A DNA stretch of 64,000 nucleotides. It comes from Moorena sp. SIOASIH (lineage in GTDB: Bacteria > Cyanobacteriota > Cyanobacteriia > Cyanobacteriales > Coleofasciculaceae). Of this stretch, positions 10,170 to 17,348 are shown one piece after another. The DNA is taken from positions 1,054,001-1,118,000 of the forward strand of contig NZ_JAAHIH010000003.1 of the NCBI RefSeq assembly GCF_010671925.1. The letters are read 5' to 3'. A program made the position numbers and the translations under genes. The notes under the pieces are model-generated. The model did not search any database, was not told the origin of the DNA, and worked only from the letters and a program-made list of their open reading frames with translations. Numbering within the stretch: the stretch's first letter is position 1; each line of letters starts with the position of its first letter.

Positions 10170-10396
10170 GATCAAGTAGCAGCCGTGGATAGATTGTTAA
10201 ACGAGAACTGACGCAATCCGCGATAATGTTACATTATTTTAAGATTTTAGTCTCAAATAGACCGGGAAAGTGCCAGAAAAGGGCTGGTTAGTACCGAGAC
10301 TATAAAATAATAAAATAGACATTAAATTGTAAGGAAGCACACATCACCAACAAAAAATAACAAATCTTAGTCTTATTCCAGCCTTATTGGTTAAGA

Positions 10397-11614
10397 GTGC
10401 TAACACCAAATTGCATGCAGGCAGCTACAGAAACATACACTAACTCCCCAACCTTTCTACAACTGCTGCTGTTTGTCGATGAACGTCCCGGTTCCCGTAA
10501 ACAGCTCCAGTCTATCCACCATTATCTGGAAACTCTCAAGACAGAGTATCCCTTTGAACTAAAGGTTGTGGATGTTGGGGAACAACCCTATCTAGCTGAA
10601 CACTTTAAGCTAGTAGCAACCCCAGCACTGATTAAGATTAATCCGAAACCCAAACAAACCCTTGCAGGTAGTAATCTAGTTGCCCAGCTGAAGAACTGGT
10701 GGCCCCGCTGGCAACGCTCTCTAGAAGAAAACCAAACCCAACTTACCCAAGGATTCCCTTTACAACCAACTGTTAGCTCATCTAACTCCTCGGCTGAGAC
10801 ATCACCAGAGACAGCTGGTTCCCTGGCTTGTGCCTTGGAACTGATTCGACTCTCCGACGAAGTATTTCGCCTCAAGAAAGATAGAGAAGAATTGCTTGAG
10901 CAGCTGCAATTTAAAGACCAAGTCATATCCATGTTAGCTCACGACTTGCGAAGTCCTTTGACAGCAGCATCCATTGCCTTGGAAACCCTACAGCTAGAGC
11001 AACCAGTAGCCCAGAATGGCAGAAAATCTGGGCTGACGCCACAGCTAAAGGCACGGCTGTTTGAGCAAGCTCGTAATCAATTGCGCATTATCAACCGGAT
11101 GGTGGTGGATCTGCTGCAAGCTAGGAAGGGAAGTAATGCTGAATTCAACATCCGACCTCATAAGCTGAATTTTGGCAGACTTTGCCAAGACGTTCTAGTT
11201 CAGATGCATGAACAGTTTCAGCTCAAAGCTCAGGTTGTGCAAACCGACATCCCGCAAGACTTGCCTCCTGTCTACGGCGATGAAGAATTGGTGCGTCAGG
11301 TGCTAATTAACCTGCTGGATAATGCCATTAAGTATACTCCCAAAGGGGGTAAAATTGCTGTGTCTAGCATCCACCGTACTACCCAGAAAGTTCAAGTCAG
11401 CGTTTGCGATGATGGTCCTGGTATACCACAAGAAAATCGCGATCGCATTTTTGAAAACCACTTCCGCCTTAAGCGAGACGAAGCTATAGAAGGCTATGGG
11501 TTGGGCTTAGCCCTATGTCAAAAGATTATCCGTGCCCACTATGGTCGCATTTGGGTTGATTCACCTATCAAGGGTGGCAGCTGTTTTCACTTCACCTTAC
11601 CGATTTATCGATAG
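10397..11614 (+). CDS. sasA: Circadian clock output sensor kinase SasA
   Basis: The first roughly 105 residues form the KaiB-like thioredoxin-fold domain (LQLLLFVDERPGSRKQLQ, then VVDVGEQPYLAEHFKLVATPALI), which competes with KaiB for KaiC. A linker and a DHp helix with AHDLRSPLTAAS follow (phospho-acceptor His near residue 182), then a HATPase_c domain with LLDNAIKYTPKGG, DDGPGIP and EGYGLGLALC. SasA autophosphorylates when stimulated by KaiC and passes phosphate to RpaA. Start: a GTG at 10397 or an ATG six codons later; neither has a strong Shine-Dalgarno. Length of about 400 residues is usual for filamentous cyanobacteria. It is a single gene with no kai genes nearby. Confidence 0.93.
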   Translation: MLTPNCMQAATETYTNSPTFLQLLLFVDERPGSRKQLQSIHHYLETLKTEYPFELKVVDVGEQPYLAEHFKLVATPALIKINPKPKQTLAGSNLVAQLKNWWPRWQRSLEENQTQLTQGFPLQPTVSSSNSSAETSPETAGSLACALELIRLSDEVFRLKKDREELLEQLQFKDQVISMLAHDLRSPLTAASIALETLQLEQPVAQNGRKSGLTPQLKARLFEQARNQLRIINRMVVDLLQARKGSNAEFNIRPHKLNFGRLCQDVLVQMHEQFQLKAQVVQTDIPQDLPPVYGDEELVRQVLINLLDNAIKYTPKGGKIAVSSIHRTTQKVQVSVCDDGPGIPQENRDRIFENHFRLKRDEAIEGYGLGLALCQKIIRAHYGRIWVDSPIKGGSCFHFTLPIYR

Positions 11615-11616
11615 GA

Positions 11617-11653
11617 AATGGGGTTTAAGGTTTAAGGTTTAAGGTTTAAGGTT
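11617..11653. repeat. Heptamer tandem repeat TTTAAGG
   Basis: About five copies of a seven-base unit lie in the short gap between sasA and mutT, which converge there. One of many period-7 arrays in the window. Confidence 0.8.
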
Positions 11654-11683
11654 GTTTTCTTGAACTGATCAGGTAATCGCTGT

Positions 11684-12097
11684 TCAGTCTTGAGAGCGCA
11701 AAGCCGCAATAATCTGAGTATTGGCTTTGGGGAAGGGAAACTGATCTACTTCATCTAAGGTTACCCAGCGAATCTCATCACATTCAATAGGTTGCGGAAC
11801 ACCACTAAGATGGCGACAGTGGTGTACACTTAGCACAACACGAAAGTGGCTGTAGGCGTGATTAATTGTGATCAGGTGTTCACCAACCTCAATCTCAATG
11901 CCCAATTCTTCCTGAATTTCCCGTTTAATACATTCCGGAACAGTTTCACCAAGCTCAATTTTGCCACCAGGAAACTCCCAAAGACCACCGAATAAGCCTT
12001 TTGCCGGTCGGCGGTCGATTAGAATTTGTCCCTGGTCGTTCCAGATCACAGCGACACCGATATTTTTTGTGGGTAGAGGAGAAGATGGTTCTCGCAT
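11684..12097 (-). CDS. mutT: MutT-type Nudix hydrolase (8-oxo-dGTP diphosphatase)
   Basis: A 137-residue Nudix protein. The Nudix box is complete: GGKIELGETVPECIKREI followed by QEELGI, with the metal-binding Glu residues of REIQEELG. The preceding GLFGGLWEFPGG and the later SHFRVVLSVHHC fit the MutT/A-G-specific-glycosylase C-terminal subfamily, which sanitises oxidised guanine nucleotides (8-oxo-dGTP to the monophosphate). Because the same domain also forms the C-terminus of MutY, the exact substrate is family inference. It starts at ATG 12097, 30 bases from the first orphan TnpB-element end of the repeat desert. Confidence 0.85.
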   Translation of the reverse strand: MREPSSPLPTKNIGVAVIWNDQGQILIDRRPAKGLFGGLWEFPGGKIELGETVPECIKREIQEELGIEIEVGEHLITINHAYSHFRVVLSVHHCRHLSGVPQPIECDEIRWVTLDEVDQFPFPKANTQIIAALRSQD

Positions 12098-12125
12098 AGG
12101 TATAACAGAATTGAATACCTAGATT

Positions 12126-12160
12126 TTGACACTCCCTATGGCGCTTATGCCAAGGGATTC
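12126..12160 (-). mobile_element. Orphan right end of a TnpB-type (IS605/IS1341) element
   Basis: On the minus strand this reads GAATCCCTTGGCAT...GGGAGTGTCAA, matching in layout the right end of the intact TnpB element at 54509-54540 (GAATCCCCGTC...GGGGGGAGTGTCAA). No tnpB frame is attached, so it is a remnant or a non-autonomous end. Confidence 0.6.
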
Positions 12161-12362
12161 TTGGTTCAACGACAAGGCTAGGCATGACAGGTTTTCACCA
12201 GCCACAGTAGAGGCCAAATCTCCCCTCCGGGGAATTGGGGACTGAAAATGTTGCGTATCCTTGAAAATTTTTGCGCTTAATAAATATATTATTGTGCTCG
12301 TTCGCGTAGCGTCTCCTAGGTCGAAAAGAGTACCGGTTTGTTCGCAAGCTGCAAAGCCTCAC

Positions 12363-12403
12363 GGTGCGCTTGACCCGTAATTAAATTCGCCACGGGTCGC
12401 ACC
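12363..12403. repeat. Interspersed hairpin of the GGTGCGACCC family
   Basis: Reads GGTGCGCTTGACCCGT, a short AT-rich loop, then ACGGGTCGCACC. The near-exact reverse complement occurs at 47331-47370, and a relative with different inner stem lies at 54602-54644. Confidence 0.75.
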
Positions 12404-12516
12404 GCTGCTAGAAGGATGAACCAACAAAAACCTTGAAAAAGTAACCCCAATGATTTTATTGATCGGAGGGTAAGCGAGGCGGTTTGGCTCAGCTGTTAAG
12501 GGTTTTCTGCTCTTAA

Positions 12517-12560
12517 GAATCCCCCGCTATAATCTTCGATGAGCGCGGTGGGAGTGTCAA
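12517..12560 (+). mobile_element. Orphan right end of a TnpB-type element, plus strand
   Basis: GAATCCCCCGCT at the start, a hairpin, then GGTGGGAGTGTCAA at the end. Same terminal signature as the intact element at 54.5 kb, with no tnpB attached. Confidence 0.6.
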
Positions 12561-12629
12561 TGACCACTCCGTTTGATCCCCGATCTAAAGATACAAAGCT
12601 TGCAAGTCCCATTCCGCTTTAGCTGTCCG

Positions 12630-12682
12630 GCAAAATTCATCCCACACCTAATGCGTAGCATTAGGTGTGGGATGAATTTTGC
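12630..12682. repeat. Perfect 25-bp palindrome with 3-base loop
   Basis: Arms at 12630-12654 and 12658-12682 are exact reverse complements separated by GTA. Such a stem would be very stable in RNA or as a cruciform. No T-run follows. No transposase or gene is attached. Confidence 0.8.
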
Positions 12683-12730
12683 ACAGGGTATTATAAAATT
12701 GCTATAATATATGTACTGATAAACAAAGCC

Positions 12731-12754
12731 GTTCGCGTAGCGTGGCCTACGGCC
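12731..12754. repeat. Dispersed repeat GTTCGCGTAGCGTGGCC
   Basis: The same core, followed by a short TACGGCC or TTTTGGCC palindrome, recurs at 13761, 49888 and (inverted) about 59041; diverged relatives lie near 12299 and 17040. Confidence 0.8.
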
Positions 12755-12838
12755 TTAAATGCTGGTTTGTCAGCCACCTACGTTCCTAAAAAATAGAACT
12801 TATTGTATTGTTCCGGCGCGGAGGGGCATCCCGGAGAG

Positions 12839-12933
12839 GAAACCTTAGAATAGGGCAGCCTTAATCATAAAGTTTTAACTCTTTACGCATAACCGACTAA
12901 CCATAAAGGCTGCCCTATTCTTGCGGTAACTTC
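12839..12933. ncRNA. Covarying stem-loop element, copy 1
   Basis: Starts GAAACC, ends GCGGTAACTTC. A 16-bp perfect stem (12847-12862 with 12906-12921) encloses a loop of about 43 bases containing AAAGTTTTAAC and CCGACTAAC. Copies 2 and 3 keep the flanks and much of the loop but change the stem sequence on both sides together. RNA function is inference; it may also be a folded DNA mobile unit. Confidence 0.5.
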
Positions 12934-13652
12934 TGACCGTGTCGTTAATAAAGCAAGCCTACGTATCCGTTCGCGCAGGGTCGGCGAAAGCCGATACCGT
13001 TGGGTGGAGTTGGCAAGAAGCCTACACGCTCACTCGTTCGCGGAGCGGCTCTGTAAGAGCAGAGTCAGTGTAGGAGTATGTCACGTGACAGGGCTTTGTG
13101 CGAAGCACACGCTTACGCTAACGAGCCTCTTTCTTTAGATAGCTGACCAGCTATAGTCTTACGAGGAAGAAGTTATCGATAAGAGGTGAAGTACCCAACC
13201 TGCTTCCCTGAACGCGAGAGCGTCGGCAATGCCCACGGTTGGGGCTTCCCGTTCTCAGGTCAATCAGGGACGGTCTTATTCGTCTCTGGGATTTCCCGCG
13301 CGCGTCCCCGATGCCTCGCGCGCTTTCCAATGGCGAATTAAATTACGGGGTCGCGCCTCAAGCTAGCGTTGGTCTTACTCAGCGTCCAAAGGCAGACATC
13401 CGCCTTCCGCAGACGCAAACAAACGTTTTTCGACAGACTCACCTTGGAATTACAGCACTGTGGCTAACCAGCCGGGGCAAGTCTCTTCCGGGATCTACCG
13501 CTAGTACTTTGTATACCTTTTGACCTAAAAACTGATCGGATATTAGACATGCATGTAAGGTAGCCTTTTAGTCGGTCAGGTGGGTCAGCAACCAACATTA
13601 TTATAGACTAAATCGAGTCGCAAGTTATCGTTACGCTATCCATCCCAGAGAC

Positions 13653-13748
13653 GAAACCGATAGTACTGGTCGCCAAAATCGGCAAAGTTTTAACCCTTTA
13701 CCCATGACCGACTAACTATAAAGGCGACCAGTACCTTACGGTAACTTC
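13653..13748. ncRNA. Covarying stem-loop element, copy 2
   Basis: Starts GAAACC, ends ACGGTAACTTC. The stem is 12 bp (13663-13674 with 13723-13734). Loop shares AAAGTTTTAAC, CTTTAC and CCGACTAAC with copy 1. The bases before it, CATCCCAGAGACGAAACC, parallel copy 1's CATCCCGGAGAGGAAACC. Confidence 0.5.
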
Positions 13749-13760
13749 AACACCCATTAC

Positions 13761-13784
13761 GTTCGCGTAGCGTGGCCTACGGCC
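13761..13784. repeat. Dispersed repeat GTTCGCGTAGCGTGGCC, second copy
   Basis: Identical over its 24 bases to the copy at 12731, just 3' of stem-loop copy 2. Confidence 0.8.
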
Positions 13785-14212
13785 AGGGTGGGGAATTCCG
13801 CGAATTTTGTTAAAGTTCCTACAACCGGATGGGTGCCAGTCAATAGCTGATTAACCGGATGGTTAAACAGTTGTCAGAGCGCTAAGACAGTGCCATCTCG
13901 AGAGTACCGACCGATAACATTGGCAAATCAAGCAAGCGGTGCGCCTTAGGGCACGGCCAACTTTACCCGTTTAAAGGGGGTTAAAGGACTTTAACCATTA
14001 AAAGGGTCGTTTGACGGCGGTTAAAACCCCTCGTGTCGTTTTTCCTCCCCGCTCTGAAGACGCGGGGCGTGTCCTACTCCCGTATTTCTTCGTGATCGTT
14101 CTTTGTTCCTCAATAATGGAAACCGACAGAATCAGGTGATTATCTGCCGATGTTCGATTGGGCATTTTCTCTCAAAAATCTATAGATTCAGCCCTTTTAA
14201 GCCAAGGTTTGA

Positions 14213-14560
14213 CTAATCTTCCTCCACAGATTGAGATTCAGCTATTTGCAAAGACTTATCAAAAACCATACGTTGTTCAGCGTTCCTAAGGAAATAGCCG
14301 CTAACCATGGCTGAAGCCAAAAGGCGACCTAGATTCTCACGGCTAGTACTGATAGTTACGCCAAAGTCTTGGGAAGGCAAGTTTCCCAACATTCCCATAA
14401 TATTGTTTTCCATCACCTGATAGACTTCCGAAGACGTTGGTCTAGATAGCTGGGTAATGGTTTCTGGACTCATTGATTGAACATACTGCCAGAGTAAATT
14501 ATTGTCAGAATCTTTATCAAAGAACTCAGGAACATGATTGGGATTGGATGCGTTATTCAC
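14213..14560 (-). CDS. DUF760 domain protein
   Basis: A 115-residue soluble protein with the DUF760 core: NLLWQYVQSMSPETITQLS, EVYQVMENNIMGMLGNLP, and TSRENLGRLLASAMVSGYFLRNAEQRM. The family is found in cyanobacteria and plastids; it has no established biochemical role that I can name. The protein is alpha-helical and lacks signal or membrane segments. The start ATG at 14560 is preceded by AGGAGGTAA (on the minus strand), a strong ribosome binding site. It lies 3' of the sigma factor on the same strand but with about 250 bases and a heptamer array between, so a shared operon is unlikely. Confidence 0.85.
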   Translation of the reverse strand: MNNASNPNHVPEFFDKDSDNNLLWQYVQSMSPETITQLSRPTSSEVYQVMENNIMGMLGNLPSQDFGVTISTSRENLGRLLASAMVSGYFLRNAEQRMVFDKSLQIAESQSVEED

Positions 14561-14758
14561 CGTTTTACCTCCTAGCGATGGTTAATTCCGGTTTTTCTAC
14601 TAGAGTCGGCAGCCAATGATAATGTTTATCTGTTTAGCTCTACTGCTTCGTATTTCTAATTACTTTAACAGGCAAGTGACCATGGCAAAGTAGGTGGAAC
14701 CGAACCATCTAGGATCTGATTTTCTCACCTATTGGTCATTAGTCATTGGTGATTGTGG

Positions 14759-14798
14759 CTAATGACTAATGACTAATGACTAATGACTAATGACTAAA
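14759..14798. repeat. Heptamer tandem repeat TAATGAC
   Basis: About five perfect copies. Just upstream, GGTCATTAGTCATTGG gives the inverted version, so a short hairpin with the array is possible. Placed immediately 3' of the sigma factor gene. Confidence 0.8.
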
Positions 14799-14813
14799 CC
14801 GACTCAGAACAAA

Positions 14814-15773
14814 TTAACTAGCTGGGATATATTCCCGCATATCCCCTTGACGCTTACGAAGTTTAGCGATCGCTTCTCGTTCGATTTGTCGCACTCGTTC
14901 ACGGCTGATGTTGAGGTGTTGACCAATTTTGGCTAATGTCATCGGTTCAACCTCTGCCAAGCCATAACGGAGTCTCAACACCTGCCTCTGCTGCGGTGTC
15001 AAATCAGCCATGAATTTCTCTAAGTCTAGCTGCATTAACGATTGAGTCACAAAGTCTTCTGGTCCAGGACCGGTGTCTTCGAGCAACTCAACCAATTCTG
15101 TATCTTTGTTATCCCCCACTCGCAACTCCAAAGAGAGGGGTTGACGTGCTTGCTCAAAGTACTCCCGCAATTGATGAGGTGTGAGGTTCAACTCAATTGC
15201 CAATTCTGAGATAGTAGCTGTTCGTCCCAGCTTTTGGGAAAGTTGGCGCTGGGCTTTTTTGATTTTGTTTAACTTCTCGGTAATATGGATAGGAAGGCGA
15301 ATCGTGCGCCCTTTTTCTGCGATCGCACGAGTAATTGCCTGCCTGATCCACCAGTAGGCGTAGGTAGAAAAACGATAGCCTTTGGTAGGGTCAAATTTTT
15401 CCACACCCCGCTGCAAGCCGATAGTCCCCTCTTGTATCAAGTCCAGCAAGTCGAGATTACGCTTAATGTATTTCTTTGCCACTGCCACCACCAATCGCAA
15501 ATTGGCTTCCACCATCTTGCGTTTAGCGGATTCACCAACAGCGATGCTAGACTTTAACTCAGAATCCGTTAGGCAAGATGCTGTTGCCCACTCAGAAAAC
15601 GTAGGTTCACGACCCAGCTGTTGGACAAGGGACTCTTTGACTTCCTTTAAGGTTGTTAACTGTTTAACCTTTTTCCCGTAAGAAATTTCCTGCTCATGGG
15701 TCAGTAATGGTACACGACCGATTTCCTTTAAATAGGTACGAACTAAATCTGTAGAGTCCTGAGCGGTTTTCAT
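14814..15773 (-). CDS. Group 2 sigma-70 family RNA polymerase sigma factor
   Basis: A 319-residue sigma factor. Region 1.2 (DLVRTYLKEIGRVPLLTHEQE), region 2 (EANLRLVVAVAKKY, LDLIQEGTIGLQRGVEKFDP, GYRFSTYAYWWIRQAITRAI) with the -10 recognition helix, region 3 (RTIRLPIHITEKLNKIKKA) and region 4 (LTPQQRQVLRLRYGL, then NISRERVRQIEREAIAKLR) are all present. The short N-terminus, with no long region 1.1, and the length place it among the non-essential SigB/C/D/E-type group 2 factors of cyanobacteria, used in stress, dark or nitrogen responses. I cannot tell which one, so no symbol is given. Monocistronic. Confidence 0.92.
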   Translation of the reverse strand: MKTAQDSTDLVRTYLKEIGRVPLLTHEQEISYGKKVKQLTTLKEVKESLVQQLGREPTFSEWATASCLTDSELKSSIAVGESAKRKMVEANLRLVVAVAKKYIKRNLDLLDLIQEGTIGLQRGVEKFDPTKGYRFSTYAYWWIRQAITRAIAEKGRTIRLPIHITEKLNKIKKAQRQLSQKLGRTATISELAIELNLTPHQLREYFEQARQPLSLELRVGDNKDTELVELLEDTGPGPEDFVTQSLMQLDLEKFMADLTPQQRQVLRLRYGLAEVEPMTLAKIGQHLNISRERVRQIEREAIAKLRKRQGDMREYIPAS

Positions 15774-15932
15774 TGGATTCGATGGCGTTATCAGTGAGAT
15801 TTAAATCATGAAAATTAAAGCAAACCATGCTGGTTTTCCAAACCAGATGATAAGCTTTGTGGGATTCCAGTTAAATTATTTTAATAAATTTAACATAACT
15901 TAACGAAATTCCCGAAGAGGGTGTAATGTAAG

Positions 15933-16571
15933 ATGACCCAAACAGTTTGGATTGCCAGACACGGAAACCGGCTTGACTTTGTTAACCCCGAATGGTTCAA
16001 CATGGCAGAGCGACCCTATGATCCACCGCTTTCAGTAGATGGTGAACTGCAAGCAGTGCAACTGGGTCAACGCCTTGTAGGACAAGGAATTAGGCATATA
16101 TTCGCCTCACCGTTTTTACGAACTGTCCAAACGGCTAACCAAGTCGCAGAAATTCTGGATTTACCCATTAAGCTAGAGTTGGGTTTAAGTGAATGGCTCA
16201 ATCCTGAGTGGATGGCAACTGAACCAGAAAGACTGCCTACTGAAGTATTGCACAAGCAGTTTCAGCGAATTGACACCAGTTATACTTCCTGTGTAATCCC
16301 TGAATATCCAGAAACAAGTGTTGCTGTACTCAAACGAACATGTGAAACGGCACAACGTCTCACCGCTCAATTTTCAGAAGACTTACTACTGGTTGGTCAC
16401 GGACCATCAGTAGTTGGAACCACTCAGGGACTAGTGGGTGCCACACAAGACATTAAAGCATCCTTGTGCTGTTTATTTAAACTAGTGCGCCAAGAAAAAC
16501 AGTGGGTGATGGAACTGAATGGAGATACCTCTCACCTGAGTCAGACAGAAGATGTCATCCGGTTTAATTGA
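15933..16571 (+). CDS. Histidine phosphatase superfamily protein
   Basis: A 212-residue branch-1 histidine phosphatase. The catalytic RHG is in VWIARHGNRLDF, the following loop contains DPPLSVDGELQAVQLGQRL, FASPFLRTVQTANQVAEIL gives the conserved Arg and the ASPxxR motif, and LLVGHGPSVVG supplies the second catalytic His. The N-terminal NPEWFNMAERPYDPPLS resembles UBASH3/phosphoglycerate-mutase-like eukaryotic-type members that dephosphorylate proteins or small sugar phosphates. Substrate is unknown. It is divergent from the sigma factor; the 160 bases between hold both promoters. Confidence 0.85.
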   Translation: MTQTVWIARHGNRLDFVNPEWFNMAERPYDPPLSVDGELQAVQLGQRLVGQGIRHIFASPFLRTVQTANQVAEILDLPIKLELGLSEWLNPEWMATEPERLPTEVLHKQFQRIDTSYTSCVIPEYPETSVAVLKRTCETAQRLTAQFSEDLLLVGHGPSVVGTTQGLVGATQDIKASLCCLFKLVRQEKQWVMELNGDTSHLSQTEDVIRFN

Positions 16572-17348
16572 AGGGTATAAGCTTCCATAGCATACGAAGT
16601 TTTTTTTGTCAATAGCCTACAGCCATAGTCTCCTTTGACTCATGATCGCACACTTCCCTTCGCCCAAGGGGCGACGGTGGCGCGAACGGGTAAGACCTAG
16701 GCCTAATCTGGCTGAGGGACGCTAATGACCCATAAGCAATCACCAAAGACCAATGATACACTAACTGTTCGTGAATTTACAGGTGTCAAGATAGACAAAC
16801 TAGCTAAGACACCGTAGTTTCCACGAGGGCTAGAAATTAAGACTGTGCAACAATTTAGGCATCTAGTGGTGGTATAACATCTTACCATCACCTAAGTTTG
16901 GGCGGCGAGTGTTGCCCCTATTTTCGTGGTATGGGCATGAATCGACGCCTTGCCATGGTCAGTGGTCAATGGTCAGTTGCAAAAGCGATGCAGCGAGGTA
17001 GCACGGTCATGAGGGTTCCCACGGGGCGAACAGCGGTGCGTTCACGTAGTGTCTCCAAAGGAGAATCCCGGTGTTCCGCACACAGACCACAACCATGAGT
17101 GACTACCGGTGCGGTCTTGGGGGGAACCCCCATGAACGACTGCATCAAGAGTAATTAGCACTTACTCTATAGCTAAAAGCTAGTAGCTGCAAAACAACTG
17201 ACACAAATTAACTAGCATTGACAACTGACCTCAAATTCCCCGAATTGATTGGTGGGGATGGGCTGAAAATTATGGTACAGCGTGGAGTTGATGGCGGTTG
17301 AATCTATGTCCAGTCTAGGCTAGACAGTTCCGCTTTTAGCTAATTTTA
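16572..17348. other. 780-base intergenic region with interspersed repeat
   Basis: No credible gene. The middle is a copy of the GCGATGCAG...CTGCATCAA repeat (16983-17148). The remainder contains GGTCAGTGGTCAATGGTCAG heptamer-like repeats near 16958 and unique sequence. Confidence 0.55.
16983..17148. repeat. Interspersed repeat with GCGATGCAG / CTGCATCAA ends
   Basis: Begins AAGCGATGCAGCG and ends GGGGGAACCCCCATGAACGA then CTGCATCAA; the ends are mutually inverted (GATGCAG/CTGCATC). A diverged GTTCACGTAGTGTCTCC repeat sits inside. Related copies at 47310-47594 and 62092-62150. Confidence 0.7.

Larger units (their letters stand above)
12098..14212. other. Repeat-built gene desert of 2.1 kb
   Basis: No credible gene. 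From left to right it holds: a TnpB-element right end on the minus strand (12126-12160), a GGTGCGAC...GTCGCACC-type hairpin (12363-12403), a plus-strand TnpB-element end (12517-12560), a 25-bp perfect palindrome (12630-12682), two GTTCGCGTAGCGTGGCC repeats (12731 and 13761), two covarying stem-loops (12839 and 13653), GC-rich sequence from 13200 to 13500, and a CCCCGC...GCGGGG hairpin near 14046-14068. The one open frame of over 90 codons (13239-13523) has no homology that I recognise and runs through repeats. It looks like a landing zone for many small elements. Confidence 0.7.

Noticed and set aside
10588..10932. 114-codon frame opposite sasA
   Set aside because: Shadow of the real gene, as are the long antisense frames across the WD40 repeats.
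12839..12933. Integron attC site
   Set aside because: The GAAACC/GGTAAC ends loosely recall attC arms, but the stem is perfectly paired, the loop is conserved and about 40 bases long, and no integrase or cassette is near.
12839..12933. Self-cleaving ribozyme such as hammerhead
   Set aside because: GAAA-type bases are present, but no CTGANGA core or other ribozyme signature that I know could be placed around the stem.
13239..13523. 94-codon open frame in the repeat desert
   Set aside because: It runs through GC-rich repeat sequence, has a TTG start without ribosome binding site, and its translation shows no domain or hydrophobic pattern.
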